From NCBI RefSeq assembly GCF_000445125.1, contig NZ_ATHL01000075.1, positions 62,001 to 126,000 on the forward strand: a stretch of DNA of 64,000 nt, read 5' to 3'. Positions 34,393 to 43,891 of this stretch are shown one piece after another (position 1 is the stretch's first letter; each line of letters starts with the position of its first letter). The DNA comes from Novosphingobium lindaniclasticum LE124. Lineage in GTDB: Bacteria; Pseudomonadota; Alphaproteobacteria; Sphingomonadales; Sphingomonadaceae. The translations under genes and the position numbers were made by a program. Below the pieces are notes generated by a model, which saw only the letters and a program-made list of their open reading frames with translations, searched no databases and had not been told where the DNA came from.

Positions 34393-34960
34393 GTCGCTCG
34401 TCCTGTATTCCGTCGCGGGGGCCGGCGCCCTCCTGATCGCGGGCTGCGATAGGCAAAGCGGCAAGGACGCGCAACAAAAGGCTTCCGAAAGCGCGGCTCC
34501 GGCAACGCAGCCTGCCGTCACCGGCAAGGTCGACCGTTCGCACAAGGGCGACCCGATGCCCGACGTGACCCTGGTGGACAACACCGGCGAGAGCCTCGAC
34601 CTCATGTCGCTGAAGGGCAAGCCGCTGCTGATCAACCTCTGGGCGACCTGGTGCGCACCCTGCATCGCCGAGATGCCGACGCTGGAGGCGCTGGCCAAGG
34701 ATCCCAACGGCAAAGTCCAGATCCTGCCGATCTCGCAGGACACCGGCGACACCTACAAGGTCGTCGAGATCCTGCGCCGCCGCAAGCTCGACAACATCCA
34801 GCCCTGGGTGGACGAGAACGGCGACCTCGGCTTCCAGTATGGCGGGAACCTGCCGGTCACCGTGCTGTTCGACAGCCAGGGCCGGGAAGTCTGGCGCTAT
34901 ACCGGCGGGAACGACTGGTCCTCGCCGGAAGCCGCCAAGCTGCTGGCCGAAGCGAAGTAG
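34370..34960 (+). CDS. TlpA-like membrane-anchored thioredoxin
   Basis: The 196-aa lipoprotein (lipobox LIAGC at Cys26) has a thioredoxin domain with active-site WCAPC (Cys95, Cys98) in [23 protein letters not shown]. It belongs to TlpA/ResA-type proteins that reduce copper or heme sites for oxidase assembly, or cysteine pairs in other periplasmic proteins. No ATG is available; TTG 34370 with GGAG upstream is the most likely start. It is divergent from argH and overlaps its start. Confidence 0.85.
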   Translation: MLSSKSLKSLVLYSVAGAGALLIAGCDRQSGKDAQQKASESAAPATQPAVTGKVDRSHKGDPMPDVTLVDNTGESLDLMSLKGKPLLINLWATWCAPCIAEMPTLEALAKDPNGKVQILPISQDTGDTYKVVEILRRRKLDNIQPWVDENGDLGFQYGGNLPVTVLFDSQGREVWRYTGGNDWSSPEAAKLLAEAK

Positions 34961-35006
34961 GTCCTTCCGGCCTCGCTCGGGGAGGAAAGTTTCCCGTGGA
35001 ACAATT

Positions 35007-35918
35007 CTAGGGCATTCCGGCTTGGCGCAGCAGCCGCTCGGCGCGGGCGAGATAGGGGCGGTCCAGCATGCCGCCCCTCCAGCCGATGGCGCCCTGCCCC
35101 GGATTCGCCGCGAAGAGGTCGACGATCTCCCGCGCTTCCGCCACTTCGGCCTCGCTGGGAGTGAACGCCGCGTTGATGACTGGAACTTGCGCCGGGTGGA
35201 TCGCCAGCATGCCGCGAAAGCCGTCGCGGCGGACTTTCTCCGCCCGCGATTTCAGCGCTTCGAGGTCGTGGAAATCCGCCGATATCGTCTCGACCGCCGC
35301 CACGCCTGCCGCCGCCGCGCCCAATACTGTAAGGCTCCGCGCGAGCTCGTAAGTGAAGGAATAGGCGCCGTCCGGGTTCCGGTTGGACGCCGCGCCAATC
35401 GAATCGGCTAGGTCTTCCGCTCCCCAGGTCAGGGCCACGACACGCGGCGCGCCCTTGTAGTCACCGGTATGGAACATCGATTCGGCGGTCTCCGTGACGA
35501 GCACGATCACCGGCGTCGCCCCCTGCCCGATGCCGTTCGCCACTTCCAGCGCCTCGAGGTAGCGGTCCAGCCGCTCGACGTCCTGCCGTCCATGAACTTT
35601 GGGCAGCATGATCCCGCCCGGACGCGCGGGCATCACCGCCACCAGGTCGTCCAGCGTATGAGGACCGTCGAGCGGGTTGACCCGCACCCAGAGGCGGTGG
35701 CGCTCTGCGGGATGGGCCTTGATGAAGTCATGGACCAAGGGCCGCGCGGCAGCCTTGGCTCCCGGTGCGACGGCATCTTCCAGGTCGATGAGGACGATAT
35801 CCGCTTCGCCCGCCGCGGCCTTGGCCATCTTCCTCTCGCTGTCGCCCGGCACGAAAAGCCAGGAGCGGGCGGCGGCCAGGTCCCGTTGCGAAGCCCCATG
35901 CTGTAACGACACTCTCAT
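35007..35918 (-). CDS. CitE/HpcH-type CoA ester lyase
   Basis: A 303-aa TIM-barrel lyase of the HpcH/HpaI aldolase family. RSWLFVPGDSERKMAKAAAGEADIVLIDLEDAVAPGAK is the CitE signature, and VRVNPLDGPHTLDDL, IMLPKVHG and WGAEDLADSIGA (metal Glu/Asp) follow. Such proteins cleave malyl-, methylmalyl- or citramalyl-CoA; which one is unknown. The start at 35918 has AAGGAA upstream. It stands alone; a functional link to the mcc-maoC genes is only a guess. Confidence 0.85.
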   Translation of the reverse strand: MRVSLQHGASQRDLAAARSWLFVPGDSERKMAKAAAGEADIVLIDLEDAVAPGAKAAARPLVHDFIKAHPAERHRLWVRVNPLDGPHTLDDLVAVMPARPGGIMLPKVHGRQDVERLDRYLEALEVANGIGQGATPVIVLVTETAESMFHTGDYKGAPRVVALTWGAEDLADSIGAASNRNPDGAYSFTYELARSLTVLGAAAAGVAAVETISADFHDLEALKSRAEKVRRDGFRGMLAIHPAQVPVINAAFTPSEAEVAEAREIVDLFAANPGQGAIGWRGGMLDRPYLARAERLLRQAGMP

Positions 35919-36087
35919 TTCCTTTCCCTCGTCCTGCCTTCTTGACCTATCCGGGCTTGAAGTGGGTTTGAATAGCGAACCCGCCATTGCCCGCTTCGTC
36001 GGCACCACGCGCGAGAGCGGGTCCCGCCATCCGCACGACAGACCTGTTGCAAGACTACAACGCCTTGCCACCAAGTCCTCGCGCAGG

Positions 36088-36106
36088 ACAACATTACATT
36101 TGTTGT
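36088..36106. promoter_or_regulatory. Inverted repeat upstream of TonB-dependent receptor 1
   Basis: ACAACA and TGTTGT form a perfect 6-bp inverted repeat with a 7-bp spacer, 98 bp before the receptor start. It is a candidate operator for an unknown repressor. Confidence 0.45.
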
Positions 36107-36204
36107 TAAGAGCTGCGTAAATCTCTTCGCGTACCGCTGCCAGGAACTCTCCCGGCCGATCCCCCTACCGGTCAGAACGATGCGATTGTCTAAGGAACGC
36201 GAAA

Positions 36205-39165
36205 ATGATGACCCGCAAGGACATGGTCCTTCTCGGCGGAGCCCTTGTGCCGGCTCTCGCCCTCCTGTTCCCGCAGCATGGCCTGGCGCAGGGCACCGCT
36301 GCAGCGGAAGCCGAGGCGGGTGAAGCGATCGTCGTCACCGGCTCGCGCATCGCTCAGGTGTCCGCCGACGCGCCCAATCCCGTAACTGTCGTGACAGCGA
36401 GGGACATCGCGGATTCGGGCACGACGAACCTGACCGACTTCCTCACGATCGTTCCCGCGCTCCACCATCCGGCCGATTCCTTCGAGACCAGCGGCAATCG
36501 CGCCGGGATCGGCATGACCGGTCTCAACCTCCTCAACTTGCGCAACCTCGGCACGCAGCGCACGCTGGTGCTGATCGACGGCCGCCGTCAGGTCGCCTCG
36601 GTCGCCGGGACGCAGTCGGTCGATATCAACACGATCCCGCTCGACCTTGTGGAGCGCGTCGAGGTGCTCACCGGCGGCGCCTCGGCAGTCTACGGCGCGG
36701 ACGGCGTTTCGGGCGTTGTCAATTTCATTCAGAAGCAGGACTTCGAAGGGGTGACCGCCCGCATCCAGACCGGCATTTCCGGCAAGGGCGACGCCGGCCA
36801 GCGCCTGATCGCGCTGACGGCAGGGCACAACTTCGCAGGCGGCCGCGGCAATGTCGCCGTAGCCTGGGAACATGGCGAGGAAGACCGCCTGAGCGCCCAT
36901 TCGCGCAGCTACCTAACCGGCGAGAACAAGGTCGACTTCTACCACAACCCCGCCGACACCGAAGCCGGGCTCGTCGGCAACGACGGCATCCCCGACAATG
37001 TGCCGCTGCGCAACATCCGCTATTTCGACACTTCGCGCGCGGGCGGGATCGACGTCAACTTCGACGGCGTGCCCGACTTCGTAGGCGGTGACGGCCAGCT
37101 TTTCGATCACGGCACGATCATCGCCCCCGGCTACCAGCAGGGCGGATCGGGCACGCTCGTGTCCGATTACGGCAACGACCTCCTGCCCCGGATCAAGCGC
37201 GACGTGGTGAGCGCCTCGGCGCACTTCGACGTCAGCGATGCGCTGACCCTCTACGCCGAGGGCAAGTACGCCCACAGCCGCTCTTTTACCCTGGGGCAGC
37301 CGACTTTCGACTATTACCTGTTCATCCCGCAGGACAATCCGTACCTGCCGGCGGCGGTGCAGGCCGCCATCGATCCGGCGATCGGCGGCGTGCTGGTGAA
37401 CCGTGACAACTTCGACTTCGGCCGCCGGGGCGAGGACATCACGCGCGAAACCCTTCGCAGCGTCGTCGGAGCACGCGGAGAGATCAGCCCGAACTTGCGC
37501 TACGATCTGTCCTATGTCTTCGGCCAGACCAAGGTGAAATCGCGCTACGTCAACAACATGCTGACCGACCGCTACCTCGCCGCGATCGATGCCGTAAGCG
37601 ACGGAAACGGCGGCGTGACCTGCCGCGTCAACACCCAGTCCGGCTGGACGCCCTTCCAGCCCTACAACCGCAACCGCGCGCCGATCCCTCCGGTGACCTT
37701 CACGGCCGGAGACTGCCAGCCGCTCAACCTTTTCGGTGAGAACAAAGCATCGAACCGGGCCGCTTTGGACTGGATCATGGCCGACACCACCGACCGCACG
37801 ACGCTGACCCAGCATGTCGTCAGCGGCGCCCTGACCGGCGACACGCACGGCATGCTCGAGCTTCCCGGCGGCCCCATCTCCTTCGCGCTCGGCGGCGAGT
37901 ACCGCAGCGAGAAGAGCAGCTTCGTGGCCGACCCGCTGGTCTCGCAGGGACTGACCTTCACCAGCGCGCTGGGCGATTCGAAGGGTTCCTTCGACGTCTG
38001 GGAACTGTTCGGCGAAGTGAACGTGCCGATCCTGGCGGACATGGCATTCGCGCACCGGCTCTCGGTCAACGGCGCCGTGCGCTATTCCGACTATTCGAGC
38101 GTCGGTTCGACCAGTGCCTGGAAGCTGGGCGGGGAGTGGGCTCCGGTCCGCGACGTGACTTTCCGCGGCTCTTACTCGAAGTCCGTGCGCGCCCCGAACA
38201 TCAGCGAGCTCTACACCGGCGCGTCGCAGACGGCGCAGCTGATCAACGATCCCTGCGGCGTGGCCAATGTCCAGAACGGCACCCCGTACCGCGCCGCGAA
38301 CTGCAGCGCCCTGCTCTCCGGCCTCGGCGCCGATCCGGCAACCTTCAACGGTGTCGTCGGCCAGGGGATCGCAGGCTTCGGCGTCGGCAATCCGAACCTG
38401 GAAGAGGAAACCGCCAAGACCTGGACCGCCGGCGCGGTTCTCCAGCCCGGCTTCCTGCCGCGCCTGACGCTTTCGGCCGACTGGTACGACATCCGCATCC
38501 GCAACGCGGTCAGCGTCGTCGCGCCCCAGGCCCTCGCCAACCTCTGCGTGGACCAGGCCAGCCTCGACAATCCCTATTGCGGCGCGATCACCCGCCAGAA
38601 CGGCGGAACCGGTGCCGGCAACATCACCAGCTTCCAGCTGACGCCTTTCAATGTCGCGCAGATCCGCACGTCCGGGCTGGACTTCGCTTTGGCCTACTCG
38701 GTGCCGACCGCAAGCGCGGGAACCTTCGGCGCGCGCGTCATGGCGAACTACCTCCACCGCCTGACCGCCGTGCCGATCCCCGGCGCTGCCACGGTGAACA
38801 ACGCTTACGTCGCAGGGGCGCCCAAGTACCAGATCACGGCCGATCTCACCTGGCAGAGCGGCGGCTTCGGCCTCGACTGGCAGATCAACTACGCTTCGGC
38901 CGTCTACCGCTACGACCGCCAGACGATCGCCGGCAACCCGGACATCGTCGCGCCGGAGTACCTGAAGCTCAAGGAACGCTTCTCGCACGACCTGAGCCTT
39001 ACCTACGACGTGGGTGATCAGTTCACGCTCTACGGCGGCGTGAACAACCTGTTCAACCAGAAGCCCGATCTCGGCAGCCTGAACACGCCGATCAGCGCAG
39101 TGGGCCGCTACGTCTTCGTCGGCGCCCGGGTCAAGCTGGCCGACCTGTTCGGCGGCGCGCGATAA
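36205..39165 (+). CDS. TonB-dependent receptor 1
   Basis: The 986-aa outer-membrane transporter has a signal peptide (LLGGALVPALALLFPQHGLAQ), a plug domain beginning EAIVVTGSRIAQVSADAPNPV and a 22-strand barrel. VERVEVLTGGASAVYGADGVSGVVNF is the typical plug end of the Oar/CirA-like group found in sphingomonads, which take up sugars, oligopeptides or iron complexes; the ligand is unknown. The barrel ends VGRYVFVGARVKLADLFGGAR, without the usual last aromatic residue. AAGGAA is upstream of tandem ATG codons. Confidence 0.9.
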   Translation: MMTRKDMVLLGGALVPALALLFPQHGLAQGTAAAEAEAGEAIVVTGSRIAQVSADAPNPVTVVTARDIADSGTTNLTDFLTIVPALHHPADSFETSGNRAGIGMTGLNLLNLRNLGTQRTLVLIDGRRQVASVAGTQSVDINTIPLDLVERVEVLTGGASAVYGADGVSGVVNFIQKQDFEGVTARIQTGISGKGDAGQRLIALTAGHNFAGGRGNVAVAWEHGEEDRLSAHSRSYLTGENKVDFYHNPADTEAGLVGNDGIPDNVPLRNIRYFDTSRAGGIDVNFDGVPDFVGGDGQLFDHGTIIAPGYQQGGSGTLVSDYGNDLLPRIKRDVVSASAHFDVSDALTLYAEGKYAHSRSFTLGQPTFDYYLFIPQDNPYLPAAVQAAIDPAIGGVLVNRDNFDFGRRGEDITRETLRSVVGARGEISPNLRYDLSYVFGQTKVKSRYVNNMLTDRYLAAIDAVSDGNGGVTCRVNTQSGWTPFQPYNRNRAPIPPVTFTAGDCQPLNLFGENKASNRAALDWIMADTTDRTTLTQHVVSGALTGDTHGMLELPGGPISFALGGEYRSEKSSFVADPLVSQGLTFTSALGDSKGSFDVWELFGEVNVPILADMAFAHRLSVNGAVRYSDYSSVGSTSAWKLGGEWAPVRDVTFRGSYSKSVRAPNISELYTGASQTAQLINDPCGVANVQNGTPYRAANCSALLSGLGADPATFNGVVGQGIAGFGVGNPNLEEETAKTWTAGAVLQPGFLPRLTLSADWYDIRIRNAVSVVAPQALANLCVDQASLDNPYCGAITRQNGGTGAGNITSFQLTPFNVAQIRTSGLDFALAYSVPTASAGTFGARVMANYLHRLTAVPIPGAATVNNAYVAGAPKYQITADLTWQSGGFGLDWQINYASAVYRYDRQTIAGNPDIVAPEYLKLKERFSHDLSLTYDVGDQFTLYGGVNNLFNQKPDLGSLNTPISAVGRYVFVGARVKLADLFGGAR

Positions 39166-39188
39166 ACACTGGCCTTCGGAACGAGAAA

Positions 39189-39215
39189 GGGGCCGTCTCG
39201 CCACGGCCCCTTTTT
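39189..39215 (+). terminator. Intrinsic terminator of TonB receptor 1
   Basis: GGGGCCGT and ACGGCCCC pair around CTCGCC and are followed by TTTTTC, 23 bp past the receptor stop. Confidence 0.8.
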
Positions 39216-39230
39216 CTTGCCTCGGCTCCG

Positions 39231-39497
39231 TCAGTCCTGCGCCAGAGCGGCCGCGATCATGAACCGCCAGGTGTTGGCGGCATCGTTGCGATAGGCTTCC
39301 TCGCTTTCGCCGTTTCCGACGTGCCGGACGATCTCTGCCCCGGATTCCATCATCAGTTCGTCCGGTTCGCGAAGCGCCTCGAGAACTGCCCGCGCCGCTG
39401 CCGCGAGCTTCTCCCGCGCGGCGCCGTCCAGCGCGTCCGGATTTCCGCTGCCGAGCGAAGCCGCCAATGCCTGCATCCCACGTTCGATCGGCGTCAT
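39231..39497 (-). CDS. Hypothetical protein, 88 aa
   Basis: An acidic, Ala-rich helical protein (MTPIERGMQALAASLGSGNPDAL, EKLAAAARAVLEALREPDELM) with no signal or membrane segment. It ends WRFMIAAALAQD. No family is recognised. It lies between the receptor terminator and the tRNA-Gly gene. Confidence 0.65.
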   Translation of the reverse strand: MTPIERGMQALAASLGSGNPDALDGAAREKLAAAARAVLEALREPDELMMESGAEIVRHVGNGESEEAYRNDAANTWRFMIAAALAQD

Positions 39498-39594
39498 CGC
39501 ATCCCCCTAAGCCTAAACGGAAACCCGGCCAGGACACACGAAGGACGCGGCATTGTCCAGTACGGAGCGAGGCAATCCGCAAATCTCAGGGAAA

Positions 39595-39668
39595 TGGAGC
39601 GGGTGAGGGGAATCGAACCCCCGTATTCAGCTTGGGAAGCTGCTGCTCTACCATTGAGCTACACCCGC
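39595..39668 (-). tRNA. tRNA-Gly (CCC)
   Basis: The minus strand folds as a cloverleaf: acceptor GCGGGTG/CACCCGC, D-arm GCTC..GAGC, anticodon loop TTCCCAA giving anticodon CCC, T-arm GGGGGTTCGATTCCCCT and CCA encoded at the 3' end. The top pair of the anticodon stem is a G-A mismatch. Confidence 0.95.
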
Positions 39669-39807
39669 AGATCGGCGGCCTGAGGGTGCCCCGGCGCGAT
39701 CGGTAAGCCTGTGCTCTGGCACAGTGGGGGAAGGCGGTCAATGGTTCGCGGGCGGACTTGCGCCACTGCGAGAAAGGGCGCCCACCGAAGCCGGCGCCCT
39801 GTCTTGA

Positions 39808-40755
39808 TCACGCGCGGCCTATGGCCAGGAAGCGTTCCTCGCGGCGAGCGAGCAGGTCGCCGGCCGGAAGCGCGGACAAGGCGTCGAGTTCCTGTTCGAT
39901 CGCGCCGAACAGCGCCTGGGCCGCCGCCGGCGCATCGCGGTGCGCGCCGCCGGCCGGTTCCGGCACGACGCGCTCGATGACGTTCAGCGAGAGCAGGTCC
40001 TGCGCCGTCACCTTCATCGCCTCGGCCGCGTCCGGCGCCTTGTCCGGGGTGCGCCACAGGATCGACGACGCGCCTTCGGGCGAGATCACCGAGTAGATCG
40101 AGTGCTCCAGCATAAGCACGCGGTCGGCCGCGGCCAGCGCCACGGCGCCGCCGGATCCGCCCTCGCCCACGATGGCGGAGACGATCGGCACCGGCACGGC
40201 AAGGCACGCCTCGATCGAACGGGCGATCGCCTCGGCCTGGCCGCGTTCCTCGGCCTCGACGCCGGGGAAGGCGCCGGCGGTGTCGACCAGGGTGACGACC
40301 GGCAGGCCGAACTTGCCCGCCATCTCCATCAGGCGGATCGCCTTGCGGTAGCCTTCGGGCTTGGCCATGCCGAAATTGTGCTTGATGCGCGTGGCGGTGT
40401 CATGGCCCTTCTCGTGGCCCATCACCATGACCCGGCGGCCGTTCAGGCGCGCGAAGCCGCCGATGATCGCGGCATCTTCACCGTAGAGACGATCGCCGCC
40501 GAGCGGGATGAAGTCGGTGAAGCCCATGCGCAGGTAGTCGACGAAGTGCGGGCGCTGGGGATGGCGCGCCACCTGCGTCTTCTGCCAGGGCGTCAGTTTG
40601 GCATAGGTCGCCGCCAGCATGCCTGCGCTCTTCTTCTCCAGGCGCGAGATCTCGCCCGCGATGTCGAGATCGCTGTCGCTGGCGGTCGTGCGCAGCTCCG
40701 CGATGCGGGCTTCGAGCGCGGCGATGGGCTTTTCGAATTCAAGAAACGAGATCAT
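39808..40755 (-). CDS. accA: Acetyl-CoA carboxylase carboxyltransferase subunit alpha
   Basis: The 315-aa subunit forms, with AccD, the part of acetyl-CoA carboxylase that transfers CO2 from biotin to acetyl-CoA. MISFLEFEKPIAALEARIAELR, HPQRPHFVDYLRMGFTDF and KFGLPVVTLVDTAGAFPGVEAEERGQAEAI are AccA blocks; EGGSGGAVALAAADRVLMLEHSIYSVISPEG holds the oxyanion site. It is last in the acc cluster, 34 bp after accC. Confidence 0.96.
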   Translation of the reverse strand: MISFLEFEKPIAALEARIAELRTTASDSDLDIAGEISRLEKKSAGMLAATYAKLTPWQKTQVARHPQRPHFVDYLRMGFTDFIPLGGDRLYGEDAAIIGGFARLNGRRVMVMGHEKGHDTATRIKHNFGMAKPEGYRKAIRLMEMAGKFGLPVVTLVDTAGAFPGVEAEERGQAEAIARSIEACLAVPVPIVSAIVGEGGSGGAVALAAADRVLMLEHSIYSVISPEGASSILWRTPDKAPDAAEAMKVTAQDLLSLNVIERVVPEPAGGAHRDAPAAAQALFGAIEQELDALSALPAGDLLARREERFLAIGRA

Positions 40756-40789
40756 GCTCTTTCCGTTTACCTGCCGGTATCAGCGCGCC

Positions 40790-42139
40790 TCAGGAGGCGC
40801 GCTTGGCCAGCCATTCTTCCAGCCACTTGATGGTATATTCGCCGCTCTGGAACTCGGGATCTTCCAGCAGGGCCTGGTGCAGCGGGATCGAGGTCTTCAC
40901 CCCGTCGATCACCATTTCCTCCAGCGCGCGCTTCAGACGCATGATCGCGCCGTTCCGCGTGCGGCCCGAGACGATGAGCTTGCCGATCATCGAATCGTAG
41001 TACGGCGGGATGCGATAGCCCGAGTAGAGCCCCGAATCGACGCGCACGTTCATGCCGCCCGCCGCGTGGTAGTTCGTCACCTGCCCCGGCGAGGGCGTGA
41101 AGTTCCACGGGTCTTCCGCGTTGATGCGGCATTCGATCGCGTGGCCCTTGAACTCGATCTCTTCCTGGCGGAAGGCGAGGGGCTGGCCGTCGGCGATGCG
41201 GATCTGCTCGCGCACGAGATCGACGCCGGTGATGGCCTCCGTCACCGGATGCTCCACCTGCAGGCGGGTGTTCATCTCGATGAAGTAGAACTCGCCGTTT
41301 TCCCAGAGGAACTCGATCGTGCCGGCGCCGCGATAGCCCATGTCGGCCATGGCCTTCGAGACGATGCCGCCCATGCGGTCGCGCTCTTCGGGGGTGATGA
41401 CCGGCGAAGGCGCTTCTTCCAGCACCTTCTGGTGGCGGCGCTGCAGCGAGCAGTCGCGCTCGCCGAGATGAACCGCTTCGCCCTTGCCGTCGCCGAAGAT
41501 CTGGAATTCGATATGGCGCGGGTTGCCGAGGTACTTTTCCATGTAGACGGTGGCGTCGCCGAAGGCCGCCTTCGCCTCCGAACGGGCCTGGCCCATCTGG
41601 CTTTCGAGTTCCTCGGCCGTGTTCACGACCTTCATGCCGCGGCCACCGCCGCCCGAAGCGGCCTTGATGATCACGGGGTAGCCGATCGTCTCGGCCAGGG
41701 CGCGTGCTTCACCGAAGTCCTCGATCGCGCCGTCCGAGCCCGGAACCAGCGGCAGGCCGAGCGCACCGGCGGTGCGCTTGGCTTCCACCTTGTCGCCCAT
41801 CGTGCGGATGTGCTCGGGCTTGGGGCCGACCCAGACCAGGCCATGCGCCTCGACGATCTCCGCGAACTGGGCGTTCTCGGAAAGGAAGCCGTAGCCGGGG
41901 TGGATCGCGTCGGCATGGGTGATCTCGGCCGCGGCGATGATGGCCGCGACGTTGAGGTACGAATCCTTGGCCGCCGGCGGGCCGATGCACACCGCGTGGT
42001 CGGCAAGGCGCACATGCATGGCGTCGGCGTCGGCGGTGGAATGCACCGCGACGGTCTCGATGCCCATCTCGCGCGCGGCGCGATGGATGCGCAGCGCGAT
42101 TTCGCCGCGGTTGGCAATCAGAAGGCGCTTGATGGCCAT
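40790..42139 (-). CDS. accC: Biotin carboxylase
   Basis: A 449-aa ATP-grasp enzyme that carboxylates biotin on Acc[22 protein letters not shown] opens it; the glycine loop is [13 protein letters not shown], and [22 protein letters not shown] carries catalytic Glu and Arg. Its length is that of the single-domain AccC, without a BCCP part, unlike MccA at 56391. It is 13 bp after accB. Confidence 0.97.
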   Translation of the reverse strand: MAIKRLLIANRGEIALRIHRAAREMGIETVAVHSTADADAMHVRLADHAVCIGPPAAKDSYLNVAAIIAAAEITHADAIHPGYGFLSENAQFAEIVEAHGLVWVGPKPEHIRTMGDKVEAKRTAGALGLPLVPGSDGAIEDFGEARALAETIGYPVIIKAASGGGGRGMKVVNTAEELESQMGQARSEAKAAFGDATVYMEKYLGNPRHIEFQIFGDGKGEAVHLGERDCSLQRRHQKVLEEAPSPVITPEERDRMGGIVSKAMADMGYRGAGTIEFLWENGEFYFIEMNTRLQVEHPVTEAITGVDLVREQIRIADGQPLAFRQEEIEFKGHAIECRINAEDPWNFTPSPGQVTNYHAAGGMNVRVDSGLYSGYRIPPYYDSMIGKLIVSGRTRNGAIMRLKRALEEMVIDGVKTSIPLHQALLEDPEFQSGEYTIKWLEEWLAKRAS

Positions 42140-42152
42140 GAAGCTATGGTCC

Positions 42153-42605
42153 TCAGGCGATCACGACGAGCGGCTGGTCGAACTCGACCGGCTGCTGGTT
42201 GTCGACGAGGATGGACGTGATCGTGCCGGCCTTGGGAGCGACGATCTGGTTCATGACCTTCATGGCCTCGACGATGAGCAGCACGTCACCCGCCTTGACC
42301 TGCTGGCCGACGCTGATGAAGTTCGGGGCGCTGGGCTCGGGCGCGAGGTAGACGGTGCCGACCATCGGCGACTTCACCGCGTCCACCGGTGCGGCGGCGG
42401 GCGCAGCCTCGGCAGCCGGAGCAGCCGCGACGGGCGCAGCGGCCGGAGCAGCGGCATAAGCCGGAGCGGCAGCCGCAACGATCTGCTGCGCAACCTGACG
42501 GGTGACCTTGATCTTGCGTTCGCCGTCCTCGACCTCGATTTCGGTGAGGCCGGTTTCAGCGAGGAGCTCGGCGAGCTCGCGTACCAGCGCGCTGTCGATG
42601 TTCAC
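42153..42605 (-). CDS. accB: Biotin carboxyl carrier protein
   Basis: The 150-aa carrier has an N-terminal helix ([31 protein letters not shown]), an Ala/Pro linker ([20 protein letters not shown]) and a lipoyl-type domain with the biotinylated Lys116 in [10 protein letters not shown]. It overlaps the accD stop by 4 nt and is followed by accC. This linker is what lets the biotin swing between AccC and AccAD. Confidence 0.97.
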   Translation of the reverse strand: MNIDSALVRELAELLAETGLTEIEVEDGERKIKVTRQVAQQIVAAAAPAYAAAPAAAPVAAAPAAEAAPAAAPVDAVKSPMVGTVYLAPEPSAPNFISVGQQVKAGDVLLIVEAMKVMNQIVAPKAGTITSILVDNQQPVEFDQPLVVIA

Positions 42606-43450
42606 GCAACTTCCTTTCGTTCAAGATATTCGAGCAGCGAGGCCAGCGTGCCTTTGAGGTCCTTGCGGTGGACCACCATGTCGACCATGCCGTGGGCATG
42701 GAGGTACTCGGCGCGCTGGAAGCCGTCGGGGAGTTTTTCGCGGATGGTGTCCTGGATCACGCGCTGGCCGGCAAAGCCGATGAGCGCGCCCGGCTCGGCG
42801 ATCTGGACGTCGCCCAGCATCGCATAGCTGGCGGTGACGCCGCCGGTGGTGGGATCGGTCAGGACGACGATATAGGGAAGCCCCGCGCGCGCCAGGCGGC
42901 GGATGGCGACGGTGGCCTTGGGCATCTGCATGAGCGAGAGGATACCCTCCTGCATGCGGGCGCCGCCAGCAGCCGTGCAGATCACGTAGCCGCAATCCTC
43001 GGCAATGGCGCGTTCGACCGCCTCGACGAAGGCCTCGCCCACGGCCATGCCCATCGATCCGCCCATGAAGGCGAAGTCCTGCACGCCGAGCACCACCTTG
43101 CGGCCCTCGACCGTGCCGAGCGCATTGGTCAGCGCATCGGGGAACGGGTTGGCGGCGCGGGCGATCTTCAGGCGATCGGAATACTTCTTGCTGTCGCGGA
43201 AGTTCAGCGGATTTTCCGGCACCCGGGCGGCGGGCAGCACGGCATATCCTGCGTCGAGCAGCTGGTCGAAGCGTGCCTGCGCGCCGATGCGGCCATGGAA
43301 CTGGCAGCGCGGGCAGACCGACAGATTGTCCTCGAACTCCCTGGTGAAGAGCATCTCGCCGCAACCGGGACACTTGGTCCACAGGTTGTCGGGCGTGTCC
43401 CGCTTCGTCAGTCCCCCGAGGGAATTGCGTACCTTGCTAAGCCAACTCAT
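42602..43450 (-). CDS. accD: Acetyl-CoA carboxylase carboxyltransferase subunit beta
   Basis: The 282-aa subunit has a four-Cys zinc finger (Cys27, 30, 46, 49 in [23 protein letters not shown]) and the crotonase-like core with [19 protein letters not shown] and [13 protein letters not shown]. Its start at 43450 follows the family ([14 protein letters not shown]); a longer frame to 43618 has no support. It is first in the accD-accB-accC-accA cluster. The usual trpA-accD-folC context of alphaproteobacteria is absent. Confidence 0.96.
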   Translation of the reverse strand: MSWLSKVRNSLGGLTKRDTPDNLWTKCPGCGEMLFTREFEDNLSVCPRCQFHGRIGAQARFDQLLDAGYAVLPAARVPENPLNFRDSKKYSDRLKIARAANPFPDALTNALGTVEGRKVVLGVQDFAFMGGSMGMAVGEAFVEAVERAIAEDCGYVICTAAGGARMQEGILSLMQMPKATVAIRRLARAGLPYIVVLTDPTTGGVTASYAMLGDVQIAEPGALIGFAGQRVIQDTIREKLPDGFQRAEYLHAHGMVDMVVHRKDLKGTLASLLEYLERKEVA

Positions 43451-43891
43451 GACGAACCCTTGCGTGAATCTCGTGCGGCCCGGTGACTCCGGGCTCGCCT
43501 GTTGGATCGCCCGGACGCGGCACCCGGAGCCGGTATACCTGCGCTCCTTGCGACCGAACGATCTCTGTATGCGACGTGCTCCGCGCTGGCCTGTCGGGCC
43601 CGCCGCAGTGCGGGGCAATACGCGTGAGCAATGGGTTGATCAATCGCCAGAACGCTCCGCCATGCGCAAAAAGTGCCATCGAAGCGTCACGGATGCCCTT
43701 CAAAGCCGCGAAAATCCGCGATTCCCAGCTATCGCTTCATGGCTTTTCAAAAGAACCTCACTGGCGGCAAAAGGCGCCTTTTCCGCCGCTCAAGCCTCCA
43801 TGGAAGCGGGATTCGTGACGTTTCTACCACGCTTCGGCTCCGAGCTGCACCGGTTGATGGCGGCGTCGACCGCGTCCAGAGTGGCGCGACG
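43451..43891. other. Non-coding 441-bp gap between accD and yjbQ
   Basis: No supported gene lies here. A palindrome GGCGG-c-AAAAGGCGCCTTTT-CCGCC (43763-43787) is the most regular structure. The region must hold the promoters of the acc cluster and of yjbQ. Confidence 0.5.

Noticed and set aside
30757-34452. 1231-residue plus-strand frame across cysG-like, lysA and argH
   Set aside because: Lies opposite three well-identified genes and has no family features.
36913-39582. 889-residue open frame opposite TonB receptor 1
   Set aside because: It is the mirror of the receptor gene; high G+C third positions remove stops. The translation is Arg/Val/Gly-rich with no domain.
43640-43660. TTGATCAA in the accD-yjbQ gap as an FNR site
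   Set aside because: The two halves abut with no 4-bp spacer, so it does not fit the FNR pattern.
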